Positions 26,747 through 34,804 of a DNA stretch of 64,000 nucleotides are shown piece after piece. The translations under genes were made by a program, and so were the position numbers. Source of the stretch: Gammaproteobacteria bacterium HGW-Gammaproteobacteria-2 (lineage in GTDB: Bacteria > Pseudomonadota > Gammaproteobacteria > Xanthomonadales > Xanthomonadaceae). The notes under the pieces were generated by a model. The model worked only from the letters and a program-made list of their open reading frames with translations. It made no database searches and was not told where the DNA came from. Location of the stretch: NCBI GenBank assembly GCA_002840015.1, contig PGZE01000021.1, positions 1-64,000 of the forward strand, written 5' to 3'. Every line of letters begins with the position of its first letter. Position 1 is the stretch's first letter.

Positions 26747-26835
26747 GGGTTTGAACCTGGGTTTTATTGAAAAGACCGTACAACGATGTACGTGATGTTA
26801 CGAGGGACTCGTGCTATTGCGAGGGACTCGCAAGA

Positions 26836-27264
26836 TCAGATGTCCAGCACCTGCGGCTGCTGCGCTTCATGCGGATGGCTGGGGCCGGCATACACCTTGA
26901 GCTTGCGGTACATCGCACGGCCCAGTGAGTTCTTCGGCAGCATGCCCTTGACCGCGATTTCGATGACGCGCTCCGGGTGGCTCTGCAACAGGTTCGACAG
27001 CGACTGTGTCTTGAGGTTGCCGATATAGCCGGTGAAACGGTGATATTTCTTGTCGGCGAGCTTGTTGCCGGTCACCGCAATCTTCTCGGCATTGACCACC
27101 ACCAGGTAGTCGCCGGTATCAACGTGCGGAGTAAAAACGGGCTTGTGCTTGCCGCGCAGGCGCAGCGCCAGCTCAGAGGACAGGCGGCCCAGCGTTTTGC
27201 CGGCGGCATCAACAACATACCAATCGCGCTGTACGGTTTCGCCTTTGGCGCTGAAAGTCTTCAT
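26836..27264 (-). CDS. rplM: 50S ribosomal protein L13
   Basis: A 142-residue early-assembly protein of the large subunit. It begins [20 protein letters not shown], followed by [52 protein letters not shown] and the signature [34 protein letters not shown]. It is complete and ends normally. The start at 27264 is the conserved N-terminus, not the upstream in-frame ATG at 27363. It forms the usual rplM-rpsI operon. Confidence 0.98.
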   Translation of the reverse strand: MKTFSAKGETVQRDWYVVDAAGKTLGRLSSELALRLRGKHKPVFTPHVDTGDYLVVVNAEKIAVTGNKLADKKYHRFTGYIGNLKTQSLSNLLQSHPERVIEIAVKGMLPKNSLGRAMYRKLKVYAGPSHPHEAQQPQVLDI

Positions 27265-27378
27265 GGCGGTTCCCAGTATCGGGTCTGAAAAGAAAGGAGC
27301 GGAATGATAACGGGATTGGGGGCTTATGGCAAGCGCTGTGCTCGGCGCTGTGCTCAGAGCCACTTGTGCCTTGCAAGG

Positions 27379-27570
27379 TCAGCCATGCGTTTGTTTCAAG
27401 CGACCAATCCGCTTTAGCGCCACGACGGTTGCATCGGATGCCGTATCGAGGTCGTACTGTGCCTGCCGGTTGACCTAGTAGCTGGCACTCTGGCCCAGCG
27501 CCCGTTCCAGACGCAGTGCCAGATCGGCGCTTACCTGCCGCTGGCCGCGCAGCACCAACGACAGACGCAT
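27379..27570 (-). pseudogene. higA: Remnant of a HigA-type antitoxin gene
   Basis: On the minus strand, translation gives MRLSLVLRGQRQVSADLALR and LERALGQSASY, then a TAG stop, then VNRQAQYDLDTASDA and a tail ending at TGA (27379). This is the C-terminal half of a HigA (XRE-family) antitoxin. In homologues a tryptophan stands where the TAG is (SASYW), so the stop is a point mutation of TGG. The DNA-recognition helix at the N-terminus and any higB toxin are missing. The rest of the 27265-27618 gap holds only short repeats. Confidence 0.7.
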
Positions 27571-27579
27571 GGGCGTGGG

Positions 27580-27616
27580 GCGCGGAACCCGGACACCGGC
27601 GCGGAACCCGGACACC
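27580..27616. repeat. Tandem 19-bp repeat, two copies
   Basis: GCGCGGAACCCGGACACC occurs at 27580-27597 and again at 27599-27616, one base apart, between the HigA remnant and the end of the esterase gene. Confidence 0.8.
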
Positions 27617-27618
27617 CA

Positions 27619-29256
27619 CTAGAGCGGACGCGGGTGCGTCGCGAAGAAGTGTTGCAAAAAAACCTGCCGCGCGGCGTCGCGATCGACTTCGGTATGGGTG
27701 TGCGCGTCGATGCTCTGGCGCAGCAGGCCGCCGTCGGATTCACACACCGCCGGCCACGCGGGCAGGCCGGCGCCGTTAGGATCACCGGTTTTGATGAAGC
27801 GCGCGAAATAGCCTTGCATCACCGCCGACACCGCGTGATCGGCTGGCGTCCATGCATATACCGGGTTGCTGTCGAGGTTGCCCAGCGCGTATTCGATCTC
27901 GCCGCTGTGTACCGCGCCGGTGTCGGCTTGCTCGCCGGTTGTTGGCTGCCGCTTTGCCGGGCGCGGCTGGTCGAAGCGGTAGAAGTACACCGGCGCCTTG
28001 CCGCTGCGCCGATGCAGATCCATCCAGCGCCACGTGCTGTGGGCAATGAACAGATCGCCAGCCAGCGCCGTCGCCGAGCGTTTGATTTCGGCCGCATCGG
28101 AGCCCGGATACAGCGCCAGTGCGCGTGCGGCCTGTGCGCCGAATAGGCGCTCCAGCGCCGCGCGATAAATTGCCGGTGTCGGCGGCTGCTGATTCAAAAT
28201 GGCGGGGTAAAACCCTTCCTGCGAATTGGCGCCGAGCAACAGCGGCACCGGCGCCTGGGCACCGCGTGCGAATGTCACCGCTGGTGGTTCGCTGAGCAAC
28301 CAGCCATCGATAGCGATGCTGTGGCGCTGCTCGCTACTGGCCTGCAGCAACGCGGTGGCCGGTAGCGCGCGCAGTTCAGCCAGCGTCGCGGCACCAGCCT
28401 TTTCGGTGAACGCGATGCCCTGCTGCTGCGCTTGCGCCAATGTCAGCGGTGTGATTGGCGCGATCGCCGCACCGCTTTCACCGATCGCGCGCGCAAACAA
28501 GCCGCGCGTCTGTGGCGACGCCATCAGCACACTCACCGCAATCGCGCCCGCCGACTCGCCGGCGATCGTCACCTGGTTAGGGTCGCCGCCAAATTGCGCG
28601 ATGTTGTGCTGCACCCAGCGCAGGGCCGCAAGCTGATCGAGCAGGCCGTAGTTGCCGGCCGCGTGCACGGGTGATTCGGCCACCAGCGCCGGCAACGCGA
28701 GAAACCCGAACACGCCGAGCCGATAGTTCACCGTCACCGTGACCACGCCGCGCGTCGCCAGGCTGGCGCCGTCGTAACGCGGCTCGGAACCATCGCCAGC
28801 AACAAAGCCGCCGCCGTAGAAATACACCAGCACCGGCAATGCCGGCTCGCCGGGCGCGGGCAGTTGTGCAGGCGTCCACAGGTTGAGGTACAGGCAGTCC
28901 TCGCTCATGGCGTTTGCGCGGAACACCATGTCGCCGAACAGCGGCTGCTGCATGCAACGCGGCCCGAAGCCCTGTGCCAGGCGCGTACCATCCCAGCGCG
29001 CCAGCGGCTGCGGCGGCTTCCAGCGCAACGCGCCGAGCGGCGGCGCCGCATACGCAATGCCGTGAAATTCGTGCAGCGTCGTGCTTTCGACCTGCGCCAG
29101 CTTGCCCTCGATGACACCCGCCGCAAGCTGCACGCGCGGGGCAGCGGGCGCCGTGGCCGATGCGGCTACCGCTGTGCCATTGGCCAATGCCAGCGTCAGC
29201 ACTACGCCGAAAGCGCGAGGCACACGCCGCGCCGACGCACACGAAATCGAGTTCAT
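27619..29256 (-). CDS. Secreted type-B carboxylesterase
   Basis: A 545-residue serine esterase with a signal peptide (about residues 1-33, hydrophobic AFGVVLTLALANGTAVAA). The type-B triad is visible: nucleophile Ser235 in TIAGESAGA, acid Glu347 in GANSQEGFY and His450 in VHSGEIEYA. The oxyanion segment YFYGGGFVAGDG and the N-terminal signature EDCLYLNLW are also present. It should hydrolyse carboxylic esters in the periplasm or outside; the substrate is unknown. The ATG at 29256 overlaps the stop of the upstream helix-hairpin-helix gene (ATGA), so they are co-translated, although their functions look unrelated. Confidence 0.9.
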   Translation of the reverse strand: MNSISCASARRVPRAFGVVLTLALANGTAVAASATAPAAPRVQLAAGVIEGKLAQVESTTLHEFHGIAYAAPPLGALRWKPPQPLARWDGTRLAQGFGPRCMQQPLFGDMVFRANAMSEDCLYLNLWTPAQLPAPGEPALPVLVYFYGGGFVAGDGSEPRYDGASLATRGVVTVTVNYRLGVFGFLALPALVAESPVHAAGNYGLLDQLAALRWVQHNIAQFGGDPNQVTIAGESAGAIAVSVLMASPQTRGLFARAIGESGAAIAPITPLTLAQAQQQGIAFTEKAGAATLAELRALPATALLQASSEQRHSIAIDGWLLSEPPAVTFARGAQAPVPLLLGANSQEGFYPAILNQQPPTPAIYRAALERLFGAQAARALALYPGSDAAEIKRSATALAGDLFIAHSTWRWMDLHRRSGKAPVYFYRFDQPRPAKRQPTTGEQADTGAVHSGEIEYALGNLDSNPVYAWTPADHAVSAVMQGYFARFIKTGDPNGAGLPAWPAVCESDGGLLRQSIDAHTHTEVDRDAARQVFLQHFFATHPRPL

Positions 29257-29579
29257 GATGACGAATCCTCGACGTTCACGCCTTGCGCGCGCGCATCGGC
29301 AAGCATGCGCTTGCGCGCATCGGTGTAGGCCCACCACGGCTGCGGCGGCTCACCGTTGATGAATCCGGTGATCGACATGAACACATCGATCACGCACGGG
29401 TCCTGCCGCTGCCCGGTGATCCGGCACAGGCGGTGATACATCTCCAGCGGGCACTGACCAAGCAGTTGCGCGGGTGTGCGAATGCCGAGCAACACCAGAT
29501 CGTCGGCAGTCGCCTTGCCGACATTGGGCAAGTCGGTGAGTTGGACAACCCGTTCGCGGTCAACTTTGTCCGGGTGCAT
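29253..29579 (-). CDS. Helix-hairpin-helix protein, Cdd1 family
   Basis: A 108-residue protein. The N-terminal part (RERVVQLTDLPNVGKATADDLVLLGIRTPAQLLGQ) is a helix-hairpin-helix motif with the NVGK hairpin; the middle (PLEMYHRLCRITGQRQDPCVIDVFMSITGFINGEPPQPWW) matches the small 'pathogenicity locus' Cdd1 family. Helix-hairpin-helix motifs usually bind DNA non-specifically; no function is established for this family. It lies immediately upstream of the esterase with a four-base overlap. Confidence 0.75.
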   Translation of the reverse strand: MHPDKVDRERVVQLTDLPNVGKATADDLVLLGIRTPAQLLGQCPLEMYHRLCRITGQRQDPCVIDVFMSITGFINGEPPQPWWAYTDARKRMLADARAQGVNVEDSSS

Positions 29580-29649
29580 GGGTCAGCTCCGTGCCGTGGT
29601 TTGGGTGGCTTTGTCGGGCGCATCGTCCCCCGCAACAATAAGGGTGCGC

Positions 29650-29730
29650 GACGTGATGATGTGAGCCTTTGACGCGTTTGAGCTGCCAACCATCCGCTTC
29701 GAGCATCCCAATCACGTCCGCACTCTACAT
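29650..29730 (-). pseudogene. Remnant of a second HicA-like toxin gene
   Basis: On the minus strand an ATG at 29730 is followed at once by TAG, then SADVIGMLEADGWQLKRVKG and SHHHV. This is the N-terminal half of a HicA toxin (the usual pattern is a lysine start, EADGW, and the catalytic GSHH). The second codon is an amber stop and the C-terminal half is not recognisable, so it is inactive. It is unlike the intact hicA at 2.1 kb. Confidence 0.65.
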
Positions 29731-29790
29731 GGTGCGTGTTATAGCCACCAACATGCACCGCCACCATACCCATCGCTGTTCCCGGCAACG

Positions 29791-29872
29791 CTACATCGCC
29801 GCCTTGACCCGCTCCGCCACCCGGAACGCATTGGCGTAGATGGTCCAGGTATAGGGCACGCTGCCGCAGATC
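29791..29872 (-). pseudogene. Detached duplicate of the 3' end of the GMC oxidoreductase gene
   Basis: About 80 bases on the minus strand encode GSVPYTWTIYANAFRVAERV and KAAM and stop with TAG. They are nearly identical to the last codons of the GMC oxidoreductase at 30625-30705, with a few substitutions. Homology ends abruptly at both sides. Together with the intact copy it brackets the Phd/PIN module as a direct repeat about 830 bases apart. Confidence 0.85.
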
Positions 29873-29932
29873 TGCATCCGTCCTGATTACGCGCCATTCC
29901 GACCGTTTCCTCGCCCACTCAGAAGGCGAGGC

Positions 29933-29961
29933 TTGTCAGCCTAAGCTTGACCAACTAGACT
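29933..29961 (+). promoter_or_regulatory. Candidate sigma-70 promoter of the Phd/PIN operon
   Basis: TTGTCA (-35) at 29933-29938 and TAGACT (-10) at 29956-29961 are separated by 17 bases. The small palindrome GACTAAGTC at 29958-29966 overlaps the -10 box and could be the antitoxin operator. The start codon follows about 27 bases later. Confidence 0.45.
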
Positions 29962-29988
29962 AAGTCGAATCGAGCCGCTGGAGGCCGC

Positions 29989-30231
29989 ATGAAACACGTC
30001 ATCAACATCTACGAGGCCAAGACGCACCTGTCGCGTCTGGTCGATGAAGCAGGTCAAGGTGCGGATATCGTCATCGCCCGTGCCGGCAAACCGATTGCGC
30101 GTTTATGCCGCATCCAGCCAAAGGCCAGGAAACGCAAGCTCGGCATACTCGATGGACGGTTCAAGATTCCGGATGATTTCAATGCGCCCTTGCCCGATGA
30201 CGTGCTGGCCGCGTTTACGGGCACCGACTGA
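29989..30231 (+). CDS. Phd/YefM-family antitoxin
   Basis: An 80-residue antitoxin. The N-terminal DNA-binding and dimerisation domain reads INIYEAKTHLSRLVDEAGQGADIVIARAGKPIARLCRI, typical of Phd/VapB-type antitoxins. The C-terminal tail (GILDGRFKIPDDFNAPLPDDVLAAF) is the flexible region that wraps the toxin. A GGAGG ribosome-binding site precedes the ATG. The gene overlaps the toxin start by one base (TGATG), which couples their translation. Confidence 0.92.
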   Translation: MKHVINIYEAKTHLSRLVDEAGQGADIVIARAGKPIARLCRIQPKARKRKLGILDGRFKIPDDFNAPLPDDVLAAFTGTD

Positions 30232-30617
30232 TGCGCATTCTGCTGGACACGCATATCGTGCTATGGGCGGTAGCGCAAAGCAGTCAAATCAGCGCCGAGG
30301 CGAGGCCTTTGTTGGAGGACACAGACAACCTGCTGTATTGCAGCACCGCCAGCCTGTGGGAAATTGCCATCAAGAGTGGTTTGCGTCGCCCAGACTTTGA
30401 GGTTTCGCTGCCCGCCTTGCGCGAAGCGCTTGCGCAAATGGACATCGAAGAATTACCCGTGCTGGGAAAGCACACGGAACAATTGCTCAAGCTGCCCCCG
30501 CTGCACAAAGACCCGTTTGATCGAATGCTGGTTGCGCAAAGCATGGCTGAACCCCTGGTGCTGTTGACCAACGACAGCGTGCTTGCACAGTATTGGGATG
30601 GGGTGCGGCTGGTTTGA
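30231..30617 (+). CDS. PIN-domain ribonuclease toxin (VapC-like)
   Basis: A 128-residue PIN-domain protein: LLDTHIVLWAVA (first acidic residue), a central NLLYCSTASLWEIAIKSGL (conserved Ser and Glu), HKDPFDRMLVAQSMA (third acidic cluster) and PLVLLTNDSVLAQY (fourth). The acidic residues form the metal site of an RNase, usually acting on tRNA or rRNA. The length and WEIAIK signature fit the type found with Phd antitoxins. The stop is seven bases from the end of the GMC oxidoreductase gene on the other strand. Confidence 0.92.
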   Translation: MRILLDTHIVLWAVAQSSQISAEARPLLEDTDNLLYCSTASLWEIAIKSGLRRPDFEVSLPALREALAQMDIEELPVLGKHTEQLLKLPPLHKDPFDRMLVAQSMAEPLVLLTNDSVLAQYWDGVRLV

Positions 30618-30624
30618 CTCTGGC

Positions 30625-32245
30625 CTACATCGCCGCCTTGATCCGCTCCGCCACCCGGAACGCGTTGGCGTAGATGGTCCAGGTATAGGGGACGCTACCG
30701 CCGGTGGGCATGAAGCTGCCGTCGCTGACGTACAGGTTGTCGACATCGTGTACGCGGCAATCGCGGTCGAGCACCGAGGTGTGTGGGTCGCTGCCGAAGC
30801 GGCAGCCGCCGGCCACCAGGTTCGGCGGCGGGCTGCCGCTGATATCGGAACTGATGTCGGTGGCGCCCATGCGCTCGAGCACCTTGAGCGCGTGGCTGTT
30901 GAGGTAGCTGCCAACCTTCAGGTCGTGCGGGTGATAGCCGATGCGCACCTTGGCCACCGCCGAGCCCCAGCGATCAGTCACGTCCGGGTCGAGCGCCACG
31001 AAGCAGTCGTCGGTGGGCAGCCAATCGCAGAAAATTTCGTAGCGCAGCGCCTGGCTGCCGGTGAATGCCGAGCGCAGGCGCTTTTGCAGGCGCGTACCCC
31101 AGACCAGATCATCGCCGGCCCAGCGATTGCGGCTGCGCGCCGCCGAATGCCGGATCAGAAAAGGTGTACCAATCCTGCAGGCCACGATTGACGAACGGGC
31201 CGCGTTGTTTGAGCCGCGCGGCATCGGCCGCGCTCATGGCGTCGTATTCGAAATAGCCGGTACCCGAACCGCCGGCCGAGAACAACAGGTTGCGGCCGAG
31301 CTGGGCAAAGCGATTGCCGATGCCATTGGGGTGCTTCGGGCCAACCGATGCCAGCAGCAGGCGGCTGGATTCGATCGCCTGACACGCCACCACGTAGGCT
31401 TTTGCCGTGACCTGTTGCGCAATGCCGTCGGCATCGATGTATTCCACCGCGCTGACCTTGCCCTTGGCGTCGCTGCGCAGGCGGGTGACCTTGGCGTTGG
31501 CGCGGATTTCGCAGTTCCCCGTAGCTACCGCACGATCGAGCAGGGCGGCACGGGCGCTGCCCTTGGCGCCGGACGAGCAGCCATAGCTACCGCAGTAACC
31601 GGAGTATTCGCAACTGCGTCGCAGACCCGAGGGCTGCGACAAAATCGCACGCGGCGTCGGCAGCGAATGCAGACCGAGCGCGGCGCAGGCGGCATCGATG
31701 CGTTCGACCACCGGATGTTCCAGGGTTGGCGGCTGCGGAAAATCGGCGGTTGAACGCGGTTCGGCCTGCGGGTGGCTGACCACCCGCCCGGAAATGCCAA
31801 CCTCGGTTTCCACCATCGTGTAATACGGCTCCAACTCGTCGTAGCTGATCGGCCAATCGGCCACGTTGGCACCCTTGATCGGCCCGAACGCGGAGCGCAG
31901 GCGAAAATCCACCGGCTTGAGCCGGTAGAAAAAACCGCTCATGAAGTTGGACGAACCGCCGACCACATTACCGTTCCAGAAATCCACACCCGAGCGCGAA
32001 GTCGGCACGCCGCGCCACTGATCGTCGCTGTCGCGATCCTCGATGACGTGTTGCTCGTCGCTCAACTTGGGCGTGTAGACGCTGCGCCGGCAGCAGGCCA
32101 GCTCGTCCTTGAAAAAATCCTTCTCGGTCAACCATGGGCCTTTTTCCAGCACCAGCACCGAGCAACCCGCTTGCGCCAGACGCAGCGCCACCGGGCCACC
32201 GCCAGCGCCGCTGCCGATCACGCAAACATCGTAGTCGTGGCTCAT
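30625..32245 (-). pseudogene. GMC-family FAD oxidoreductase, interrupted by a deletion and frameshift
   Basis: The N-terminal part, from the ATG at 32245, carries the FAD loop CVIGSGAGGGPVALRLAQAG, GPWLTEKDFF, VVGGSSNFMSGFFYRLKP and the cysteine-rich CEYSGYCGSYGCSSGAKGS, and runs to QDWYTFSDPAFGG near 31140. The remainder (AGDDLVWGTRLQKRL through AGGCRFGSDP and NLYVSDGSFMPTGGSVPYTW) is in another frame. The homologous stretch normally lying between AFGG and GDDLVW is absent. The enzyme would oxidise an alcohol or sugar with its small subunit (next gene). The lost region lies between the FAD and substrate domains, so the sequence as given encodes no functional enzyme. Confidence 0.85.
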
Positions 32246-32838
32246 GTCGCTTTGCTCCGACGTTGAATCGGCGGGGTCAACTGATACCAAACCTTGTCCG
32301 CCGGCGGCCGTGGGTAACCGGGCTGGTGCTGCAACCAGGTCCAGCCGATACCATCGGGGTTGCCACCGTATACCGGGTCGGCAAGCAAGGCTTCAAGCAC
32401 GAAGTTCAGCAGCCACGACAGCCAGCGCTGACCGCCGCTCTGGCCTTCGAGTTTGCGCAACACCGCCTCGCGCTGCTCGCCATCGAGCAATTGAAAGAGT
32501 TTGCCGTAATCGGCTTGCGCCAGTGCGCTGACCCGCTCGGCACCGGCCAGCATCCGCTCGCGCTGGCCATCATCCGCGCCCGGCGTGGTCAGCGTGTTGT
32601 GCAGATAGATGATGGCGTGAATCTGTTCGGCGCCGGGGATACCCTCGCCCGCCGGCAGCAGATGCGCCATCACCGCGTTCAAGGTGGACCACGGCTGCTG
32701 CGCCAGCCACGCCGGCGCGCTTGCGGCAACATCAGCCGCCGGCAAGGCCCAGCCCACACCGCCGCGCGCGAGCAACCCGAGCGCGGCCACGGTGGCGATG
32801 AATTCGCGGCGATCCAGCAGGTACGGGGGCTGGTTCAT
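32242..32838 (-). CDS. Small subunit of a membrane/periplasmic GMC dehydrogenase (gluconate 2-dehydrogenase subunit 3 family)
   Basis: A 198-residue protein with a twin-arginine-type signal (LLDRREFIATVAALGLLARGG). The mature part (TLNAVMAHLLPAGEGIPGAEQIHAIIYLHNTL, FEQLLDGEQREAVLRKLE-like, WLLNFVLEALLADPVYGGNPDGIGWTWL) is typical of the gluconate 2-dehydrogenase gamma subunit family, which escorts the FAD subunit through the Tat pathway. Its stop overlaps the ATG of the GMC gene by four bases. Start chosen at 32838 to give the Tat signal at the N-terminus. Confidence 0.88.
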   Translation of the reverse strand: MNQPPYLLDRREFIATVAALGLLARGGVGWALPAADVAASAPAWLAQQPWSTLNAVMAHLLPAGEGIPGAEQIHAIIYLHNTLTTPGADDGQRERMLAGAERVSALAQADYGKLFQLLDGEQREAVLRKLEGQSGGQRWLSWLLNFVLEALLADPVYGGNPDGIGWTWLQHQPGYPRPPADKVWYQLTPPIQRRSKAT

Positions 32839-33029
32839 GGTTGGCTCCGAGTGGGCACCCCGCTGCGCACCGGCGCAAGCGGGCAAGATCGATGCCCGCA
32901 CCATAAGACGCTCACCGCCATCGGCGCTTGATCCGAATCAAGCGCCTGCTGATTGCGGTTCATGACGACGAGCACACAAGCGCACGATCACCACCATGCA
33001 CTGCATCATGGCGTGCTATAAAGCGCGCC

Positions 33030-33941
33030 ATGAATCCCGCCCCTGCCATCGATCGCAAAGGTCTGCTCGCCGCCAGCGGCGCGTTTTTCATGTGGGGCTT
33101 GTTCCCGCTGTTCTGGGTGCTGCTCAAGGCGGTGCCGGCGCTGGAAATCATTGCCCATCGCGTGGTGTGGTGCGCGCTGTTCGTGGTGAGTTATCTGCTC
33201 TGGCGCGATGGCATCGGCTGGCTGCGGGTAGCGCTGGCCGGGCCGAAGGTGCTGCTAACGCTGATCGCCAGCAGCATCCTTATCAGTATCAATTGGGGCC
33301 TGTACATCTGGGCAGTTACCCATGGCCATGTGGTTGAGGCGAGCCTTGGCTATTTCATCAACCCGCTGGTGAATGTGCTGATCGGCGTGCTGCTGTTGCA
33401 CGAACGCCTGAACCGCGCGCAGTGGGCCTCGGTAGCGCTCGCGGCCATCGGTGTGCTGTGGCTGACGGTGCAACATGGCGGCCTGCCGTGGATCGCGCTG
33501 ACCCTGGCATTCAGCTTTGCCTTTTACGGGCTGCTGCGCAAACAGGTGGCAGTGGAATCGGTGCCGGGCCTCGGTATCGAGAGCCTGTTGCTGACCGCGC
33601 CGGCATTGCTGTTCCTGTTCTGGCGCGAGGCACAAGGGCTGGGCCAGTTCGGCCACGCACCGCTGCGGATCGACCTGCTGCTGGTGGTTGGCGGCGCGCT
33701 GACCGCGCTGCCGTTGATCGGCTTTGCCTACGGCGCACGACGCATCCCGTACTCGCTGGTGGGTATCTTGCAATACCTCGCACCCACCTTGCAGTTGCTG
33801 GCCGGGGTGTTTGTACTCCACGAAGCCTTTCCACTGTCGCAGCTCATCGGTTTCAGCTTCATCTGGGCGGCACTGGGCATCTATGCCGGCAACAGCCTGT
33901 ACGCGATGCGCCGCTATCGCCAGGCCGAGAACCGAGCATGA
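33030..33941 (+). CDS. rarD: RarD/EamA-family permease
   Basis: A 303-residue inner-membrane protein with ten predicted helices in two EamA repeats. Motifs include GLLAASGAFFMWGLFPLFWVLL, EIIAHRVVWCALFV, the diagnostic EASLGYFINPLVNVLIG, and YGARRIPYSLVGILQYLAPTLQLLAGVF. RarD is called a chloramphenicol-sensitivity protein in some species, but its physiological substrate is not known. ATG at 33030 is the only start giving a normal N-terminus. Confidence 0.92.
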   Translation: MNPAPAIDRKGLLAASGAFFMWGLFPLFWVLLKAVPALEIIAHRVVWCALFVVSYLLWRDGIGWLRVALAGPKVLLTLIASSILISINWGLYIWAVTHGHVVEASLGYFINPLVNVLIGVLLLHERLNRAQWASVALAAIGVLWLTVQHGGLPWIALTLAFSFAFYGLLRKQVAVESVPGLGIESLLLTAPALLFLFWREAQGLGQFGHAPLRIDLLLVVGGALTALPLIGFAYGARRIPYSLVGILQYLAPTLQLLAGVFVLHEAFPLSQLIGFSFIWAALGIYAGNSLYAMRRYRQAENRA

Positions 33942-34002
33942 CGAGAGACAGCGGCTTTTCGCTGCGCGAACTACGCTGCCAGTTCGTATTGCGATGCAGC
34001 AA

Positions 34003-34794
34003 TCAGCCCAACAAAAGCGAACTACCCACCAGCACCAAAAACCCGGCAAACACGCGTTTTAGTACATGGCCACTGAGCCAATGCGCCAGCCGCACACCCA
34101 GAGGCGCAACGCTGACCGACGCCAGCGCAATCACCAGCGCCGCCGGCACGAACACGTAGCCGACGCTGCCGGCGGGTAACACCGTATCGGCTGCGTGCAG
34201 CCCATAACCGGCCGCACTGGCGATCGCGATGGCGACACCGCAGGCGCTGGAGGTGCCGATCGCGCGCACCGCATCCACACCGCGCCAGACCAGCAAGGGC
34301 ACGGTCATGCTGCCGCCGCCGATACCCACCACCGCCGACACCGCGCCAATACCCACGCCGGCCAGACTGAGGCTGGCACCATGCGGATCATCATCATGCG
34401 CGCGCAATGGCTGTGGCCTTGAGAACGCCAATTGCGCGGCGGCGGGATAGCAATAGCCCGCCACCAGCCAGCGCAAGGTGTCGCCGGTTAGCGCCACCGC
34501 CAGATCCACCCCAAACCACGCGCCCAGCAACAGGCCCGGAACCAACCACGCCACCATGCCCCAGCCAACGCTGCCACGGCGATGGTGCGCGCGCGCCGAT
34601 GACAATCCGGTGAGGATGATGCTGGCCAGCGAGGTGGCCAGCGCAACATGCATCACCGCGTCGGCGGCGAAGCCCTGGTAGGGCAACACCCAAGCCAGCG
34701 CCGCCACCAGCACCAGCCCGCCGCCAACGCCCAGCAATCCGGCGAGCACACCAGCAGCGGCACCGAGCGCAAGGTAGATCAGCCAGAACGTCAT
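34003..34794 (-). CDS. TauE/SafE-family sulfite/sulfonate exporter-like permease
   Basis: A 263-residue membrane protein of eight or so helices in two repeats, each with the glycine-rich signature: AGLLGVGGGLVLVAALAWVLP near the N-terminus and SAVVGIGGGSMTVPLLVWRG in the middle. The family exports organosulfur anions, but substrates vary widely. ATG at 34794 lies 10 bases after the trkH stop, so it is likely in the trkA-trkH operon. Confidence 0.88.
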   Translation of the reverse strand: MTFWLIYLALGAAAGVLAGLLGVGGGLVLVAALAWVLPYQGFAADAVMHVALATSLASIILTGLSSARAHHRRGSVGWGMVAWLVPGLLLGAWFGVDLAVALTGDTLRWLVAGYCYPAAAQLAFSRPQPLRAHDDDPHGASLSLAGVGIGAVSAVVGIGGGSMTVPLLVWRGVDAVRAIGTSSACGVAIAIASAAGYGLHAADTVLPAGSVGYVFVPAALVIALASVSVAPLGVRLAHWLSGHVLKRVFAGFLVLVGSSLLLG

Positions 34795-34804
34795 CGCGGC
34801 TGCG

